Of a stretch of 64,000 bases of DNA, positions 24,482 to 32,870 are shown piece after piece. Under the pieces are notes generated by a model, which was given only the letters and a program-made list of their open reading frames with translations, made no database searches and was not told where the DNA came from. Within the stretch, counting starts at the first letter, position 1; each line of letters begins with the position of its first letter. Location of the stretch: NCBI GenBank assembly GCA_040830725.1, contig JBFOMG010000020.1:1-64000 (forward strand), read 5' to 3'. Source of the stretch: JAWKWH01 sp040830725 (GTDB lineage: Bacteria > Pseudomonadota > Alphaproteobacteria > Rhizobiales > Rhizobiaceae). A program made the translations under genes and the position numbers.

Positions 24482-25156
24482 TTAGTCCGCTTTCAGCATA
24501 TAGCCCGCGCCGCGAATCGTGTGCAGGATCGGCTTGTCGAAGCCCTTCTCGATTTTGCTGCGCAGCCGCGACACATGCACGTCAATGACATTGGTTTGCG
24601 GATCGAAGTGATATTCCCACACATTTTCAAGCAACATGGTGCGGGTTACCACCTGGCCGGCATGGCGCATGAGATATTCGAGCAGCCGGAACTCGCGTGG
24701 CTGCAATGCGATGTCCTTGCCTGCCCTTCTGGCCGAATGCGCCAGACGATCAAGTTCCAGATCACCGGCGCGATAGACCGTCTCGCCCTCGCCAGCGCCA
24801 GCACGGCGGGCCAGCACTTCGATCCGTGCCAGTAACTCGCGAAATGCATAGGGCTTGGTCAGATAGTCATCGCCGCCGGCTTTCAGTCCTGTCACCCTGT
24901 CGTCGACTTCGCCAAGGGCCGACAGGATCAAAACCGGTGTTTCCTTGCCGCGGGCACGGAGGCCGGCAACGACCGACAGACCGTCGCGGCGCGGCAGCAT
25001 GCGGTCAACAACGAGCACGTCGTAGTCGCCTGAATCAGCGAGCGCAAAGCCTGTATCGCCATCACCCGCCACATGGGCGGTATGACCGGCTTCGGCAAAC
25101 GCCTTTTCCAGGTAGGCGGCGGCCTCGCGATCGTCCTCAATCACCAGAATCTTCAT
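24482..25156 (-). CDS. OmpR/PhoB family response regulator
   Basis: A 224-residue DNA-binding regulator. The receiver domain has the acidic pocket EDD at residues 7-9, phosphoacceptor D51 (VVDRMLPRRDG) and the conserved lysine in YLTKPY. The C-terminal winged helix contains LQPREFRLLEYLMRHAGQVV, WEYHFDPQTNVIDVHVSRLR and IRGAGYMLKAD. The ATG at 25156 opens the receiver fold; an upstream in-frame ATG would add 62 non-homologous residues. The cognate kinase follows directly. DegP lies upstream on the same strand, separated by a hairpin. Confidence 0.92.
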   Translation of the reverse strand: MKILVIEDDREAAAYLEKAFAEAGHTAHVAGDGDTGFALADSGDYDVLVVDRMLPRRDGLSVVAGLRARGKETPVLILSALGEVDDRVTGLKAGGDDYLTKPYAFRELLARIEVLARRAGAGEGETVYRAGDLELDRLAHSARRAGKDIALQPREFRLLEYLMRHAGQVVTRTMLLENVWEYHFDPQTNVIDVHVSRLRSKIEKGFDKPILHTIRGAGYMLKAD

Positions 25157-25205
25157 GGAAGAATTATAGCCTGTTGAAAGCGTTGGCGAAAAGCGATTTG
25201 ATGAA

Positions 25206-25235
25206 GCGGCGGCGGGGTATGGGACCCGCCGCCGC
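25206..25235 (-). terminator. GC-rich hairpin between degP and the response regulator
   Basis: An 11-bp perfect inverted repeat (GCGGCGGCGGG and CCCGCCGCCGC) with an 8-base loop lies downstream of degP and about 50 bp upstream of the regulator start. The following bases on the minus strand are only moderately T-rich. It may attenuate read-through from degP into the two-component genes rather than end it fully. Confidence 0.5.
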
Positions 25236-25334
25236 TGAACCGGAAAATTGCAGACGGGATTTCCGGTTCCAGAACCTGCCTCCTCCGGCAACCCGGGGGT
25301 GTTTGCGGCTGCCGGTGGCATGCACGGTCCAACG

Positions 25335-26855
25335 TTATCCACGTGCTACCGGCAGCGCGACAAACCGGTTGGCGTCGTCGCGGCGAAGCTGGAACAACAC
25401 TGCCTTGCGGCCCGCATCCGTTGCCTCTTCAACCGCATCGGCGATATCCTCGGCACTTGAGACAGGTTCGGAATTGACCGACACGATGGTGTCGCCGACC
25501 TGCACGCCACGGCTTGCCGCTTCGCCATCGCGATCGACCGCCGTCACAACCACACCCTCGCCATCGTCAGACGGAGCGACGGTCAAGCCGAAGCCTTCGA
25601 CAACATCGGCCTCCGGCTTTTCAGGCTCGGTCAGTGACGCCTTTTTTTGAACGCCGGGCAGCGTGCCGAGTTCAACGTTGGCCATGTCGGCTTCACCGTT
25701 GCGCCACAGGCCGATCTCGACATTGGTGCCGGGTGCAAAGGAGCCGATCTTCTTGGCCAGATCCTTCGGTGATTCCACCGTTTCGCCATTTACCGAGACG
25801 ATGACATCGCCCGCGCCGATGCCAGCGCCATGGGCAGGACCGTCCGACGGTGCATCGGTCACTAGCGCCCCGTCGCTGCCTTCCAGACCCAGCGAGTCAG
25901 CAATATCAGGCGTGACGGGCTGGATGGATACGCCGAGCCAGCCACGCTCAACCGCGCCATCATCGATCAGATCATTGACCACATCGTTGGCAACAGAGGC
26001 GGGAATGGCGAAGGCGATGCCGACATTGCCTCCCGAAGGCGAGAAGATGGCGGTATTGACGCCAACGACTTCACCGCTGAGGTTGAACGCCGGACCACCG
26101 GAATTGCCCCGGTTCACCGCGGCGTCAATCTGCAGAAAATCATCATACGGGCCGGCTCCGATATCGCGGCCGCGGGCGGAAACGATACCCGCGGTCACTG
26201 TGCCACCGAGACCAAACGGATTGCCGACCGCCACGACCCAGTCGCCGACCCGTACCTTGCTGTCATCGGCAAAGGCGACATAGGTGAAGTCGCGCTTTTC
26301 ATCGACCTTGAGTACCGCAAGATCTGTACGCGGATCGGTGCCGATAAGCTTGGCGTCTAGTTCGGTGCCGTCATTGGTGACAATGGTAAATGCGCCACCG
26401 CCTTCAACCACATGATTGTTGGTTACCAGATAGCCGTCATCGGAAATGAAGAAACCGGAGCCTTGTGAAACCGGCCGCGGACCGCCGCGCCTGCCACGCG
26501 GGCCAAATTCCGGTCCGCGCTCGCCGCGGAATTCGCGGAAGAAACGCTTCAGCGGATGATCGTCGGGAAGATCATCAAAGCCCGGCATGTTGAAATCAAA
26601 GGAAAAGCCGTTGTCATCTCTGGCCGGCTCCAGCCGCGCTGTCACGCGCACCGAAACAACGGCGGGAGACACTTTCTCGACAACATCAGCAAAGCCGGGC
26701 GCTGCAGGTGCTTCCACGCGCACTGCTTCGGCCAGGACAGGCGCCGTGCCGGCTGTGATGGCACCAAGCCCGGCTGCACCCAAAATGGCGATTGCGGCCG
26801 CGCCTGCGGTAAGGCGCTTACCGGTTTTGGTCTTCAAGGAAAGATGGGAGTTCAT
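25335..26855 (-). CDS. degP: DegP/DegQ-family periplasmic serine protease (Do)
   Basis: A 506-residue exported protease/chaperone for misfolded envelope proteins. A signal peptide or anchor covers about residues 15-42. The trypsin-like domain carries the triad H148 (TNNHVV), D178 (RTDLAV) and S252 (GNSGGP), with a long acidic/basic loop (GRRGGPR) before the oxyanion region. Two PDZ domains follow, seen at GWLGVSIQPVTPDIADSLGL and near SRGVQVGDTIVSVN. The start ATG at 26855 is chosen because the signal peptide begins there; 26 upstream codons are hydrophobic but not typical. It sits ahead of a two-component pair and glnE, a linkage I recall from other rhizobial genomes next to cycHJKL. Confidence 0.93.
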   Translation of the reverse strand: MNSHLSLKTKTGKRLTAGAAAIAILGAAGLGAITAGTAPVLAEAVRVEAPAAPGFADVVEKVSPAVVSVRVTARLEPARDDNGFSFDFNMPGFDDLPDDHPLKRFFREFRGERGPEFGPRGRRGGPRPVSQGSGFFISDDGYLVTNNHVVEGGGAFTIVTNDGTELDAKLIGTDPRTDLAVLKVDEKRDFTYVAFADDSKVRVGDWVVAVGNPFGLGGTVTAGIVSARGRDIGAGPYDDFLQIDAAVNRGNSGGPAFNLSGEVVGVNTAIFSPSGGNVGIAFAIPASVANDVVNDLIDDGAVERGWLGVSIQPVTPDIADSLGLEGSDGALVTDAPSDGPAHGAGIGAGDVIVSVNGETVESPKDLAKKIGSFAPGTNVEIGLWRNGEADMANVELGTLPGVQKKASLTEPEKPEADVVEGFGLTVAPSDDGEGVVVTAVDRDGEAASRGVQVGDTIVSVNSEPVSSAEDIADAVEEATDAGRKAVLFQLRRDDANRFVALPVARG

Positions 26856-27020
26856 GGACGGTGGTTCCTCTGCGTATTTCCAAGTCTTCGAATTTACAGG
26901 CCAAACGATCCAAACAGCTCGAATCGTTGCCATTATCGGAAACCGGATATAATCGCAGACGGATTACCGCCCAATGTCCAAGGGATGAAATTTTGGTAAT
27001 GTTGGGAAGCGGCTGAGCGG

Positions 27021-28190
27021 CTACGAAAACCGCGCAGGCAGGCTGGCAAAGGCGTGAATGGTGTTGTTCATCGCCACTTCCGGCTGACCGACCTCCACCC
27101 GGTCGACATGTCCCAGCATGGCCTTGAGCACCGCGTCCATCTCGGCCAGCGCCAGATGCATGCCGATGCACATGTGAATTCCGGCGCCGAAGCCAAGATG
27201 GCGGCGGTTGTTGCGGGTAATGTCAAAGCGGTCCGCGTCTTCAAAAACGCGTTCATCGCGATTGGCGGAGGCAAACAGCATCATCACCCTGGAACCTTCG
27301 GGCACGGTGACGCCGCCGATCTCGACGTCCTTTGTCGTCTGTCGGCAGAATGAGCGGATCGGGGTTCCGAGGCGAACCGCCTCATGGGCGGCGTTCAGCG
27401 TCAGATCGGGCCGCTGTTTTAAAAGTTCCCACTGATCGGGGTTCGATCCCAGATGCCAGATCAGGTGGCCAAGCGCCGAAATCGTCGTGTCGAGGCTGGG
27501 ATTGATGTAGTCGCGAATGGCAAATGGTGCGAGACTGTCATCAATCTCACCGCGCTTTTCCATCTCACGAATACGGGCGATCCAGCTTTCCGGCCCGAGG
27601 CTCTCATCTTTCAGACCTTCGGCGATGAAGGCCCGCATTTCCTCGATTTGTTCTATCGCGGCACATCCGCGGGCATTCTGCACACCAAGCACGTTGAAGG
27701 CGGCAGCCGCCCATTTGAGCATGTTCTCTCTGCCGAAATCAGGAAGACCGACCATGTCGCGCACGATTGTCAGCGGCAGGTGCTGGGCCAGGTCAGGAAC
27801 AGCATCGAAACTGCCGCGACTGACCAGATCCATGATCAACGCTTCTGCCATTTCCCCGATTTTCGGCGCGATTTCCTGCAACGACGCGGGCGTCAGCGGC
27901 GGCATCATCGCTTGGCGAAGCTGCGTGTGCCGGGGCGGGTCCGAGGCGACCGTATTGCCCTGCAGATAGTCACAACCAAACTGGTCGGCAGCGACACCGC
28001 GTCCACTGCAGAAGGTTTCGGGATCGCGCAGAGCTTCGCGTATTTCCTTGCCTCTGGTCAGGGCAAAATTCTCGTGGACCGGCAGCCAAACCACCGGACC
28101 AAGCTCGCGCATCCGTGCATAAACCGGCCAGGGATCGACGATGACGTCATCTGAATAGAGATCAATCTCGACTACTGGCGCTTCAGCCAT
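27021..28190 (-). CDS. Cytochrome P450
   Basis: A 389-residue soluble bacterial-type P450. The heme-binding loop is FGAGIHMCIGMHLA with the thiolate cysteine at residue 341; the ExxR of the K helix is in HEAVR; the I-helix region reads INPSLDTTISALGHLIW, which keeps the Asp-Thr-Thr motif but has Pro-Ser in place of the usual Ala-Gly. It needs separate ferredoxin and reductase partners, none of which are next to it. Two short-chain dehydrogenases follow upstream on the same strand (128 bp and 67 bp gaps), so the three may form a small oxidative pathway for an unknown hydrophobic or aromatic compound. Confidence 0.9.
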   Translation of the reverse strand: MAEAPVVEIDLYSDDVIVDPWPVYARMRELGPVVWLPVHENFALTRGKEIREALRDPETFCSGRGVAADQFGCDYLQGNTVASDPPRHTQLRQAMMPPLTPASLQEIAPKIGEMAEALIMDLVSRGSFDAVPDLAQHLPLTIVRDMVGLPDFGRENMLKWAAAAFNVLGVQNARGCAAIEQIEEMRAFIAEGLKDESLGPESWIARIREMEKRGEIDDSLAPFAIRDYINPSLDTTISALGHLIWHLGSNPDQWELLKQRPDLTLNAAHEAVRLGTPIRSFCRQTTKDVEIGGVTVPEGSRVMMLFASANRDERVFEDADRFDITRNNRRHLGFGAGIHMCIGMHLALAEMDAVLKAMLGHVDRVEVGQPEVAMNNTIHAFASLPARFS

Positions 28191-28318
28191 CCACCCCTCC
28201 CGATTGGCAGATCATCACCGGCGACACACGATTGGGCATCACAGCCCTAGCCGATCACTGCCGGTCCGCTCGGCATTCAGCGGAACGAATTTGAAACTAT
28301 CAAGGGCTTGGGAGCAGG

Positions 28319-29164
28319 TTATCCGGCAGATTTTTCAAACTCGGCAAATTCATCTGCGAAGTCGGGATGCCAGCGTGACAATGCAGGGCGGTTCTTGATG
28401 ATATCGTCGGCGGCCCATTGGACACGCCGGCGGTCGCGCTCAGGCGGCACATCATTATCCGGACAAAGAACATAGAAATCTCCCGCAACCATGCGTTCAA
28501 GCAGGTGATCAACCGTTTGTTCACTGGTCCAGGCGGCCGGCGGTTTTTCGGGCATGAAACGCGCAATCATGCCTGTGTAGGTAAATCCGGGAACAAACAG
28601 GTGCGCGGAGATCGGCGCGTCTTGTTCCCGCAATTGGTGCGCCAAGGCTTCGGTTAGTGCTTTAACGCCAGCCTTTGAGACATTGTAGCCGGGATTGCCC
28701 GGTGGCGTGGTGATACCCTGTTTCGAACCCGTATTGACAACCACTGCCGGCCGCGCTGCCTCGACCATGCGCGGCAGAAATGCCTGCACTCCATAGAGGA
28801 CTCCGAACAGGTTGACCTCGATCATACTTCGCCAGTTGTCGAGGTGATCCCAGGATGAAGTCTGCATCCCGATTCCGGCATTGTTCATCAGCACCGCTAC
28901 CTGCCCGGCATCGAATGCGAGATCTGCCAGTGCCTTGACCGCATCGTAATCGGATACATCGGTCGGTGCCGCTTTGATCACCGCGCCGGATTTCGCGGCG
29001 GCGGCAATCTCCGCCGTCGCTTCATCAAGTGCGTCGCCGGGAAGATCGGCCAGAACAACGCCGAGGCCGGCTTGCGCAAATCGCAGCGCCGCAACACGGC
29101 CAACGCCGCTGGCTGCGCCGGTCACAACGGCCAAACCACCCGCTTCTATCGCTTTCTGGTACAT
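28319..29164 (-). CDS. Short-chain dehydrogenase/reductase
   Basis: A 281-residue classical SDR. The cofactor motif TGAASGVG is at residues 15-22, NNAG at 94-97, and the catalytic Y160-x3-K164 in PGYNVSK. LADLPGDALDEA after the second strand, with an aspartate, suggests a preference for NAD(H). The C-terminal region (GDFYVLCPDNDVPPERDRRR) is longer than in the minimal family and resembles SDRs of uncharacterised catabolic clusters. It lies between the P450 gene and a second SDR gene on the same strand; the substrate is not evident. Confidence 0.85.
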   Translation of the reverse strand: MYQKAIEAGGLAVVTGAASGVGRVAALRFAQAGLGVVLADLPGDALDEATAEIAAAAKSGAVIKAAPTDVSDYDAVKALADLAFDAGQVAVLMNNAGIGMQTSSWDHLDNWRSMIEVNLFGVLYGVQAFLPRMVEAARPAVVVNTGSKQGITTPPGNPGYNVSKAGVKALTEALAHQLREQDAPISAHLFVPGFTYTGMIARFMPEKPPAAWTSEQTVDHLLERMVAGDFYVLCPDNDVPPERDRRRVQWAADDIIKNRPALSRWHPDFADEFAEFEKSAG

Positions 29165-29231
29165 CGCTATCTCCCGTCAGTTTTCCGCAATACAGTTTTA
29201 TCAGGCCGGCACCTTTGATCCGGCGGGTCGA

Positions 29232-30047
29232 CTATAGACCCATTTGCGCTTTCATGTTGCCGATGAATGTCGCATCATCCTGGGCCTTGCGCGCATCCAA
29301 CAGGGCTTCCGCGTCGGCACCCGCCCGGTATCTCAACGTAGCGGTGCCATCGGTTGCAGCCTGCCAGATAATTTCGGCAACCACTTCCGGGTCCGAGGCG
29401 TTGTCACCGGCATTACCCCAAGCTGCGAACAGTCTCTGCACCGTGCCCTGATATTCCTCCATGGTTTCGTCGTTGACGAAATCGAAGGAGCGCCCGCCAA
29501 AATCGGTGCGGATCATTCCCGGTTCGACGATTTTAACCTTCACGCCGAAGGCTTCCAGTTCGTAATGCAGCGCCTCTGAAATGCCCTCAACGGCAAACTT
29601 CGTGCCGTGATAGAGCGTTCCGAGAGGAAATGTCATCAGGCCGCCAATGGATGAGACATTGATGACAATTCCCGACTTGTTGGCGCGGAAATGCGGCAAT
29701 ACCGCCTTTGTGACCGCCAGAAGGCCCAGTACGTTGGTGTCGAACTGCCGTTCAATGCGGTCGAAGGGAAATGCCTCCAGCGGACCATAGGCGCCGTAAC
29801 CGGCATTGTTCAGCAGCACGTCGATACGACCGAACTTTTCAATTCCCTCTGCCACGGCAGCGTCGATGGTGTCACCGTTCAGGACATCAAGGCGGGTGAC
29901 CAACACATTGTTGAGTTCGGACAACTCGGTTTCCTTTTCCGGCGACCGCATTGTCGCAATCACATTCCATCCCTGATCGTGGAAATGCTTCGCGGTCACT
30001 TTGCCGATGCCTGACGACGCTCCGGTAATCAAAATGGTTTGTGCCAT
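29232..30047 (-). CDS. Short-chain dehydrogenase/reductase, paired with a divergent AraC regulator
   Basis: A 271-residue classical SDR with TGASSGIG at residues 8-15, NNAG near 80-83, serine in VSSIGG and the catalytic Y146-x3-K150 in YHGTK. TMRSPEKETEL after strand 2 has arginine, hinting at NADP(H). The GRSFDFVNDETMEEYQGTVQ region and C-terminus match SDRs often annotated as oxidoreductases controlled by AraC_N-type regulators. Its start faces the AraC gene across 155 bp, so this gene and perhaps the SDR and P450 downstream are likely controlled by it. Confidence 0.87.
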   Translation of the reverse strand: MAQTILITGASSGIGKVTAKHFHDQGWNVIATMRSPEKETELSELNNVLVTRLDVLNGDTIDAAVAEGIEKFGRIDVLLNNAGYGAYGPLEAFPFDRIERQFDTNVLGLLAVTKAVLPHFRANKSGIVINVSSIGGLMTFPLGTLYHGTKFAVEGISEALHYELEAFGVKVKIVEPGMIRTDFGGRSFDFVNDETMEEYQGTVQRLFAAWGNAGDNASDPEVVAEIIWQAATDGTATLRYRAGADAEALLDARKAQDDATFIGNMKAQMGL

Positions 30048-30202
30048 TGTCTGTTCCTCTGTTTGGGTGGGAACGAATGTAGGCGCAACGACATGATCCG
30101 GCTTGCCTCAAACTCCATTTCTCTTGCCTATTTCTCCACATGTGTGAATTTTTGGATGATCGCGGATGTGAGACTGGCTATAACGACAAAAGAGGAAAGC
30201 AT

Positions 30203-31090
30203 ATGCAATTGGATCAACTCATTGACCGCGCAAGCGGATTTTTTCTGCCTGATACTGGTGATGGCGTGCCCATATTGGCAGGGGAATCCGGCTTGGGTCT
30301 TATCCGGTATCGCAAACCAACCACGTTTGAGTGCACGATCTATCGGCCAATCATGTGCCTGATACTACAGGGGAGCAAAGAAACGGTCATAGGAGGCGCA
30401 TCGACGCGGTTTGGCCCGGGACAGTCCTTGATCGTCAGTCATGACCTGCCGGTCGTCTCGCGGGTCACTGAGGCCGAAGCCGATAAACCATACTACGCTC
30501 TCGTCTCCGAAATCGACCTCGGCATCGTTCGCAGCCTGCACGACAAGATTGGCGTTCATGGATCAGATGAAGGTCAGGTGACAGCGGTCAATATCGGCGA
30601 AAGCGGTGCAGCGCTTGTCGATGTGCTGGACCGCCTGTTGAAGACCGGAGAAAACCCGACCGAAGCCGAAGTGCTGGGTCCGCTTTTGAAACAGGAACTG
30701 CATTTCCGGCTATTGATGGCGCCACATGGCGTAATGTTGCGCAATCTGTTGCGGCGGGACAGCCACGCCAGCCGGATTGGCCAGGCGATTGAACGTATCC
30801 GCCGCGATTATCAGGTGCCGATAAAGGTCAACGAGCTGGCCGGCGAAGCGGGAATGAGCGTGTCGTCGTTTCACCAGCATTTCAAATCGGTTACCGCGAC
30901 GACGCCGCTGCAATATCAAAAAGAACTGCGTCTGGTGGAAGCAAGAAGGTTGATCGTTGGCGGGGAAAAATCAGTATCGGGAGCGGCGTTTGAGGTGGGC
31001 TATGAGAGCCCGACACAGTTCAGCCGCGAATACTCGCGTAAATTCGGAACCGCGCCGAGTACGGACCTGGAACTGGCTGCACAGATGTAG
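30203..31090 (+). CDS. AraC family transcriptional regulator (AraC_N type)
   Basis: A 295-residue regulator. The N-terminal half (GLGLIRYRKPTTFECTIYRP, ILQGSKETVIGG, SLIVSHDLPVVSRV) matches the AraC_N sensor domain found in YqhC-like regulators. The C-terminal 100 residues form the double helix-turn-helix: VNELAGEAGMSVSSFHQHFK and FEVGYESPTQFSREYSRKFG. AGAGGAAAGC gives a good ribosome binding site before the ATG at 30203, favouring it over an in-frame ATG 21 codons upstream. It diverges from the SDR gene; YqhC-like regulators control adjacent oxidoreductases in response to aldehydes, which is the likely model here. Confidence 0.88.
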   Translation: MQLDQLIDRASGFFLPDTGDGVPILAGESGLGLIRYRKPTTFECTIYRPIMCLILQGSKETVIGGASTRFGPGQSLIVSHDLPVVSRVTEAEADKPYYALVSEIDLGIVRSLHDKIGVHGSDEGQVTAVNIGESGAALVDVLDRLLKTGENPTEAEVLGPLLKQELHFRLLMAPHGVMLRNLLRRDSHASRIGQAIERIRRDYQVPIKVNELAGEAGMSVSSFHQHFKSVTATTPLQYQKELRLVEARRLIVGGEKSVSGAAFEVGYESPTQFSREYSRKFGTAPSTDLELAAQM

Positions 31091-31126
31091 CAGAGTGCCC
31101 CGAGCGGACGTCACGCCATTTTTGTT

Positions 31127-32353
31127 TCAGCGGACGATTGTTTTCACCTTCGCTCGGGCCTCCAGTGTCTTATGCACCGGGCATTTGTTGGCGATCTCTT
31201 CGATCTTGCCCTCCAGGGCGCCGGGAACTCCGCCTTCGATCGTGATAACGCGCTCGAAACGGTCGATTTTTCCACCGGCAGACCGTTCGTCTTCCGTGCA
31301 CTCAGCACAATCCGCTGAATGAATCTTGTCATGACTGACATCGACGCTGACGCGGCCCAATTCGACCTTTTTGAAGTTCGCGTACATGCGAATGGTCATT
31401 GACGTGCAGGCCCCGAGCGCCATGGAGAGAAAATCATACGGCGTCGGCCCGGTATCCAGCCCACCAACCGATTCAGGTTCGTCGGCAAACAGACGATGAC
31501 GGCCGGCTTGAACGGTATTCTGGAACTTCCCCTCACCCGTCTCGGTGACCCGGACATGTTCAACCGCTTCCTCGCCCTGAGGAATGTCCTTGGCGATGTA
31601 GCGCGACGCCCAACCTGAAATCACATCGGCAGCAAAGGCCGCATCATCCGCCTTGGTCAGCAAATGGTCTGCGGTATCGAGCGAAACGAAGCTCTTTGGG
31701 TGTTTGGCGGCCATGAATATCTGTGTGGCATTTTCTATCCCCACCGTCTGGTCCAGAGGTGCATGCAAGACGAGGAGCGCCTTCTTCATCGAACCCACCG
31801 CATCCTTGACGCTCGCGGCGCGAACATCGTCAACAAATTGCTTCTGGATCCGGAAGTTGCGGCCGGCCAGGCCGACTTCGGCCTCCCCGTCCCGCTCTAT
31901 CTCCTCGATCGAGGAACCGAAATTGTGCAGGACATGTTCGGCATCTGCCGGTGCACCAATCGTGACCACCGCTTTCGCCTCGGGCACCTTCCCTGCCGCA
32001 GCAAGCACGGCAGCGCCGCCCAGCGAATGTCCGATCAAAATTTTCGGCGCTTCGAAATTCTGCCGAAGGTGTTCAACTGCCGACAAAAGATCATCGACAT
32101 TTGAAGTGAAATTGGTCGACGCGAATTCGCCTTCGCTTGATCCAAGACCGGTGAAATCAAACCGCAGCACTGCAATGCCGGTACGCGACAGTGCGGCCGC
32201 GATCCTGCGGGCTGCAAGAATGTCCTTTGAGCAGGTGAAGCAGTGCGCAAAGAGCGCATAGGCGCGAATGGGACCGGTGGGGCTGTCCAACCGCGCAGCC
32301 AATCTGGCCCCGGAATGGCCACCAAATTCAAGCTTTTGGATATTTTGGGGCAA
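31127..32353 (-). CDS. Fused alpha/beta hydrolase-OsmC family protein
   Basis: A 408-residue two-domain protein. Residues 1-255 or so are an alpha/beta hydrolase (AHCFTCSKD, FDFTGLGSSEG, nucleophile loop IGHSLGGAAVL, acid loop APLDQTVG, histidine in TADHLL). Residues from about 270 are an OsmC peroxidase-like domain with the redox cysteines in GACTSMTIRMY and KCPVHKTLEA. The fusion is a known family; its substrate is thought to be an organic peroxide or thioester but is not settled. I chose a TTG start at 32353 because GGAGG lies 8 bases upstream and the protein then opens PQNIQKLEF; the in-frame ATGs upstream lack a ribosome binding site and the first overlaps ccmH. Confidence 0.85.
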   Translation of the reverse strand: MPQNIQKLEFGGHSGARLAARLDSPTGPIRAYALFAHCFTCSKDILAARRIAAALSRTGIAVLRFDFTGLGSSEGEFASTNFTSNVDDLLSAVEHLRQNFEAPKILIGHSLGGAAVLAAAGKVPEAKAVVTIGAPADAEHVLHNFGSSIEEIERDGEAEVGLAGRNFRIQKQFVDDVRAASVKDAVGSMKKALLVLHAPLDQTVGIENATQIFMAAKHPKSFVSLDTADHLLTKADDAAFAADVISGWASRYIAKDIPQGEEAVEHVRVTETGEGKFQNTVQAGRHRLFADEPESVGGLDTGPTPYDFLSMALGACTSMTIRMYANFKKVELGRVSVDVSHDKIHSADCAECTEDERSAGGKIDRFERVITIEGGVPGALEGKIEEIANKCPVHKTLEARAKVKTIVR

Positions 32354-32390
32354 TCGCTGGTCCTCCAAACTGATCATCAGCAGGACGCTA

Positions 32391-32870
32391 TCAGCTTTTG
32401 CGATCACCGCCTTGTAAAATCTTGTCGAGCTCGGCTTGTTCGTTTTCGCTCAAACCAGCGGACCTGGTTTGCTGCCGATTTCTGATCGAAACGACAAGAA
32501 CCATCCCACCGATCAAAAGCAAAGCGAATGGAGCAGCCCACAAAAGCGCATTCTGAAGACTGAAACTGGGCTTCAGCAGAACAAATTCGCCGTATCGGGA
32601 CACCACGAAGGAAAACACCTGTTCATCGGTATCGCCGGCAACCAACCGCTCGCGCACCAGGACCCGCAGGTCCCGCGCCAGGTCCGCATCTGAATCATCA
32701 ATCGACTGGTTCTGACAGACCAGACAGCGAAGTTCGGCTGAAATTGAACGGGCACGTTCCTCCAGTGCCGGATCGTCCAGTACTTCGCTTGGCAACACCG
32801 CGTAAGCTGGAACGCAGGCTGCAGCAAATAGCAGACACGCGGCGGCAATCCTGTGCACCATCGCCCTCAC
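32391..32870 (-). CDS. ccmH: Cytochrome c maturation protein CcmH/CycL
   Basis: A 159-residue membrane-anchored periplasmic thiol protein that keeps apocytochrome CxxCH motifs reduced for heme ligation. A signal peptide covers about 1-24, the redox motif LRCLVCQNQS has its cysteines at 49 and 52, and a membrane helix (ALLWAAPFALLLIGGMVLVV) anchors the C-terminus. The gene overlaps ccmF by four bases at its start and ends the ccmI-ccmE-ccmF-ccmH run. In rhizobia these genes are called cycHJKL. Confidence 0.93.
   Translation of the reverse strand: MRAMVHRIAAACLLFAAACVPAYAVLPSEVLDDPALEERARSISAELRCLVCQNQSIDDSDADLARDLRVLVRERLVAGDTDEQVFSFVVSRYGEFVLLKPSFSLQNALLWAAPFALLLIGGMVLVVSIRNRQQTRSAGLSENEQAELDKILQGGDRKS

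Noticed and set aside
24697..25650. 317-codon plus-strand frame spanning the response regulator and part of degP
   Set aside because: Crosses two real minus-strand genes and the hairpin between them; low-complexity Arg/Pro-rich translation.
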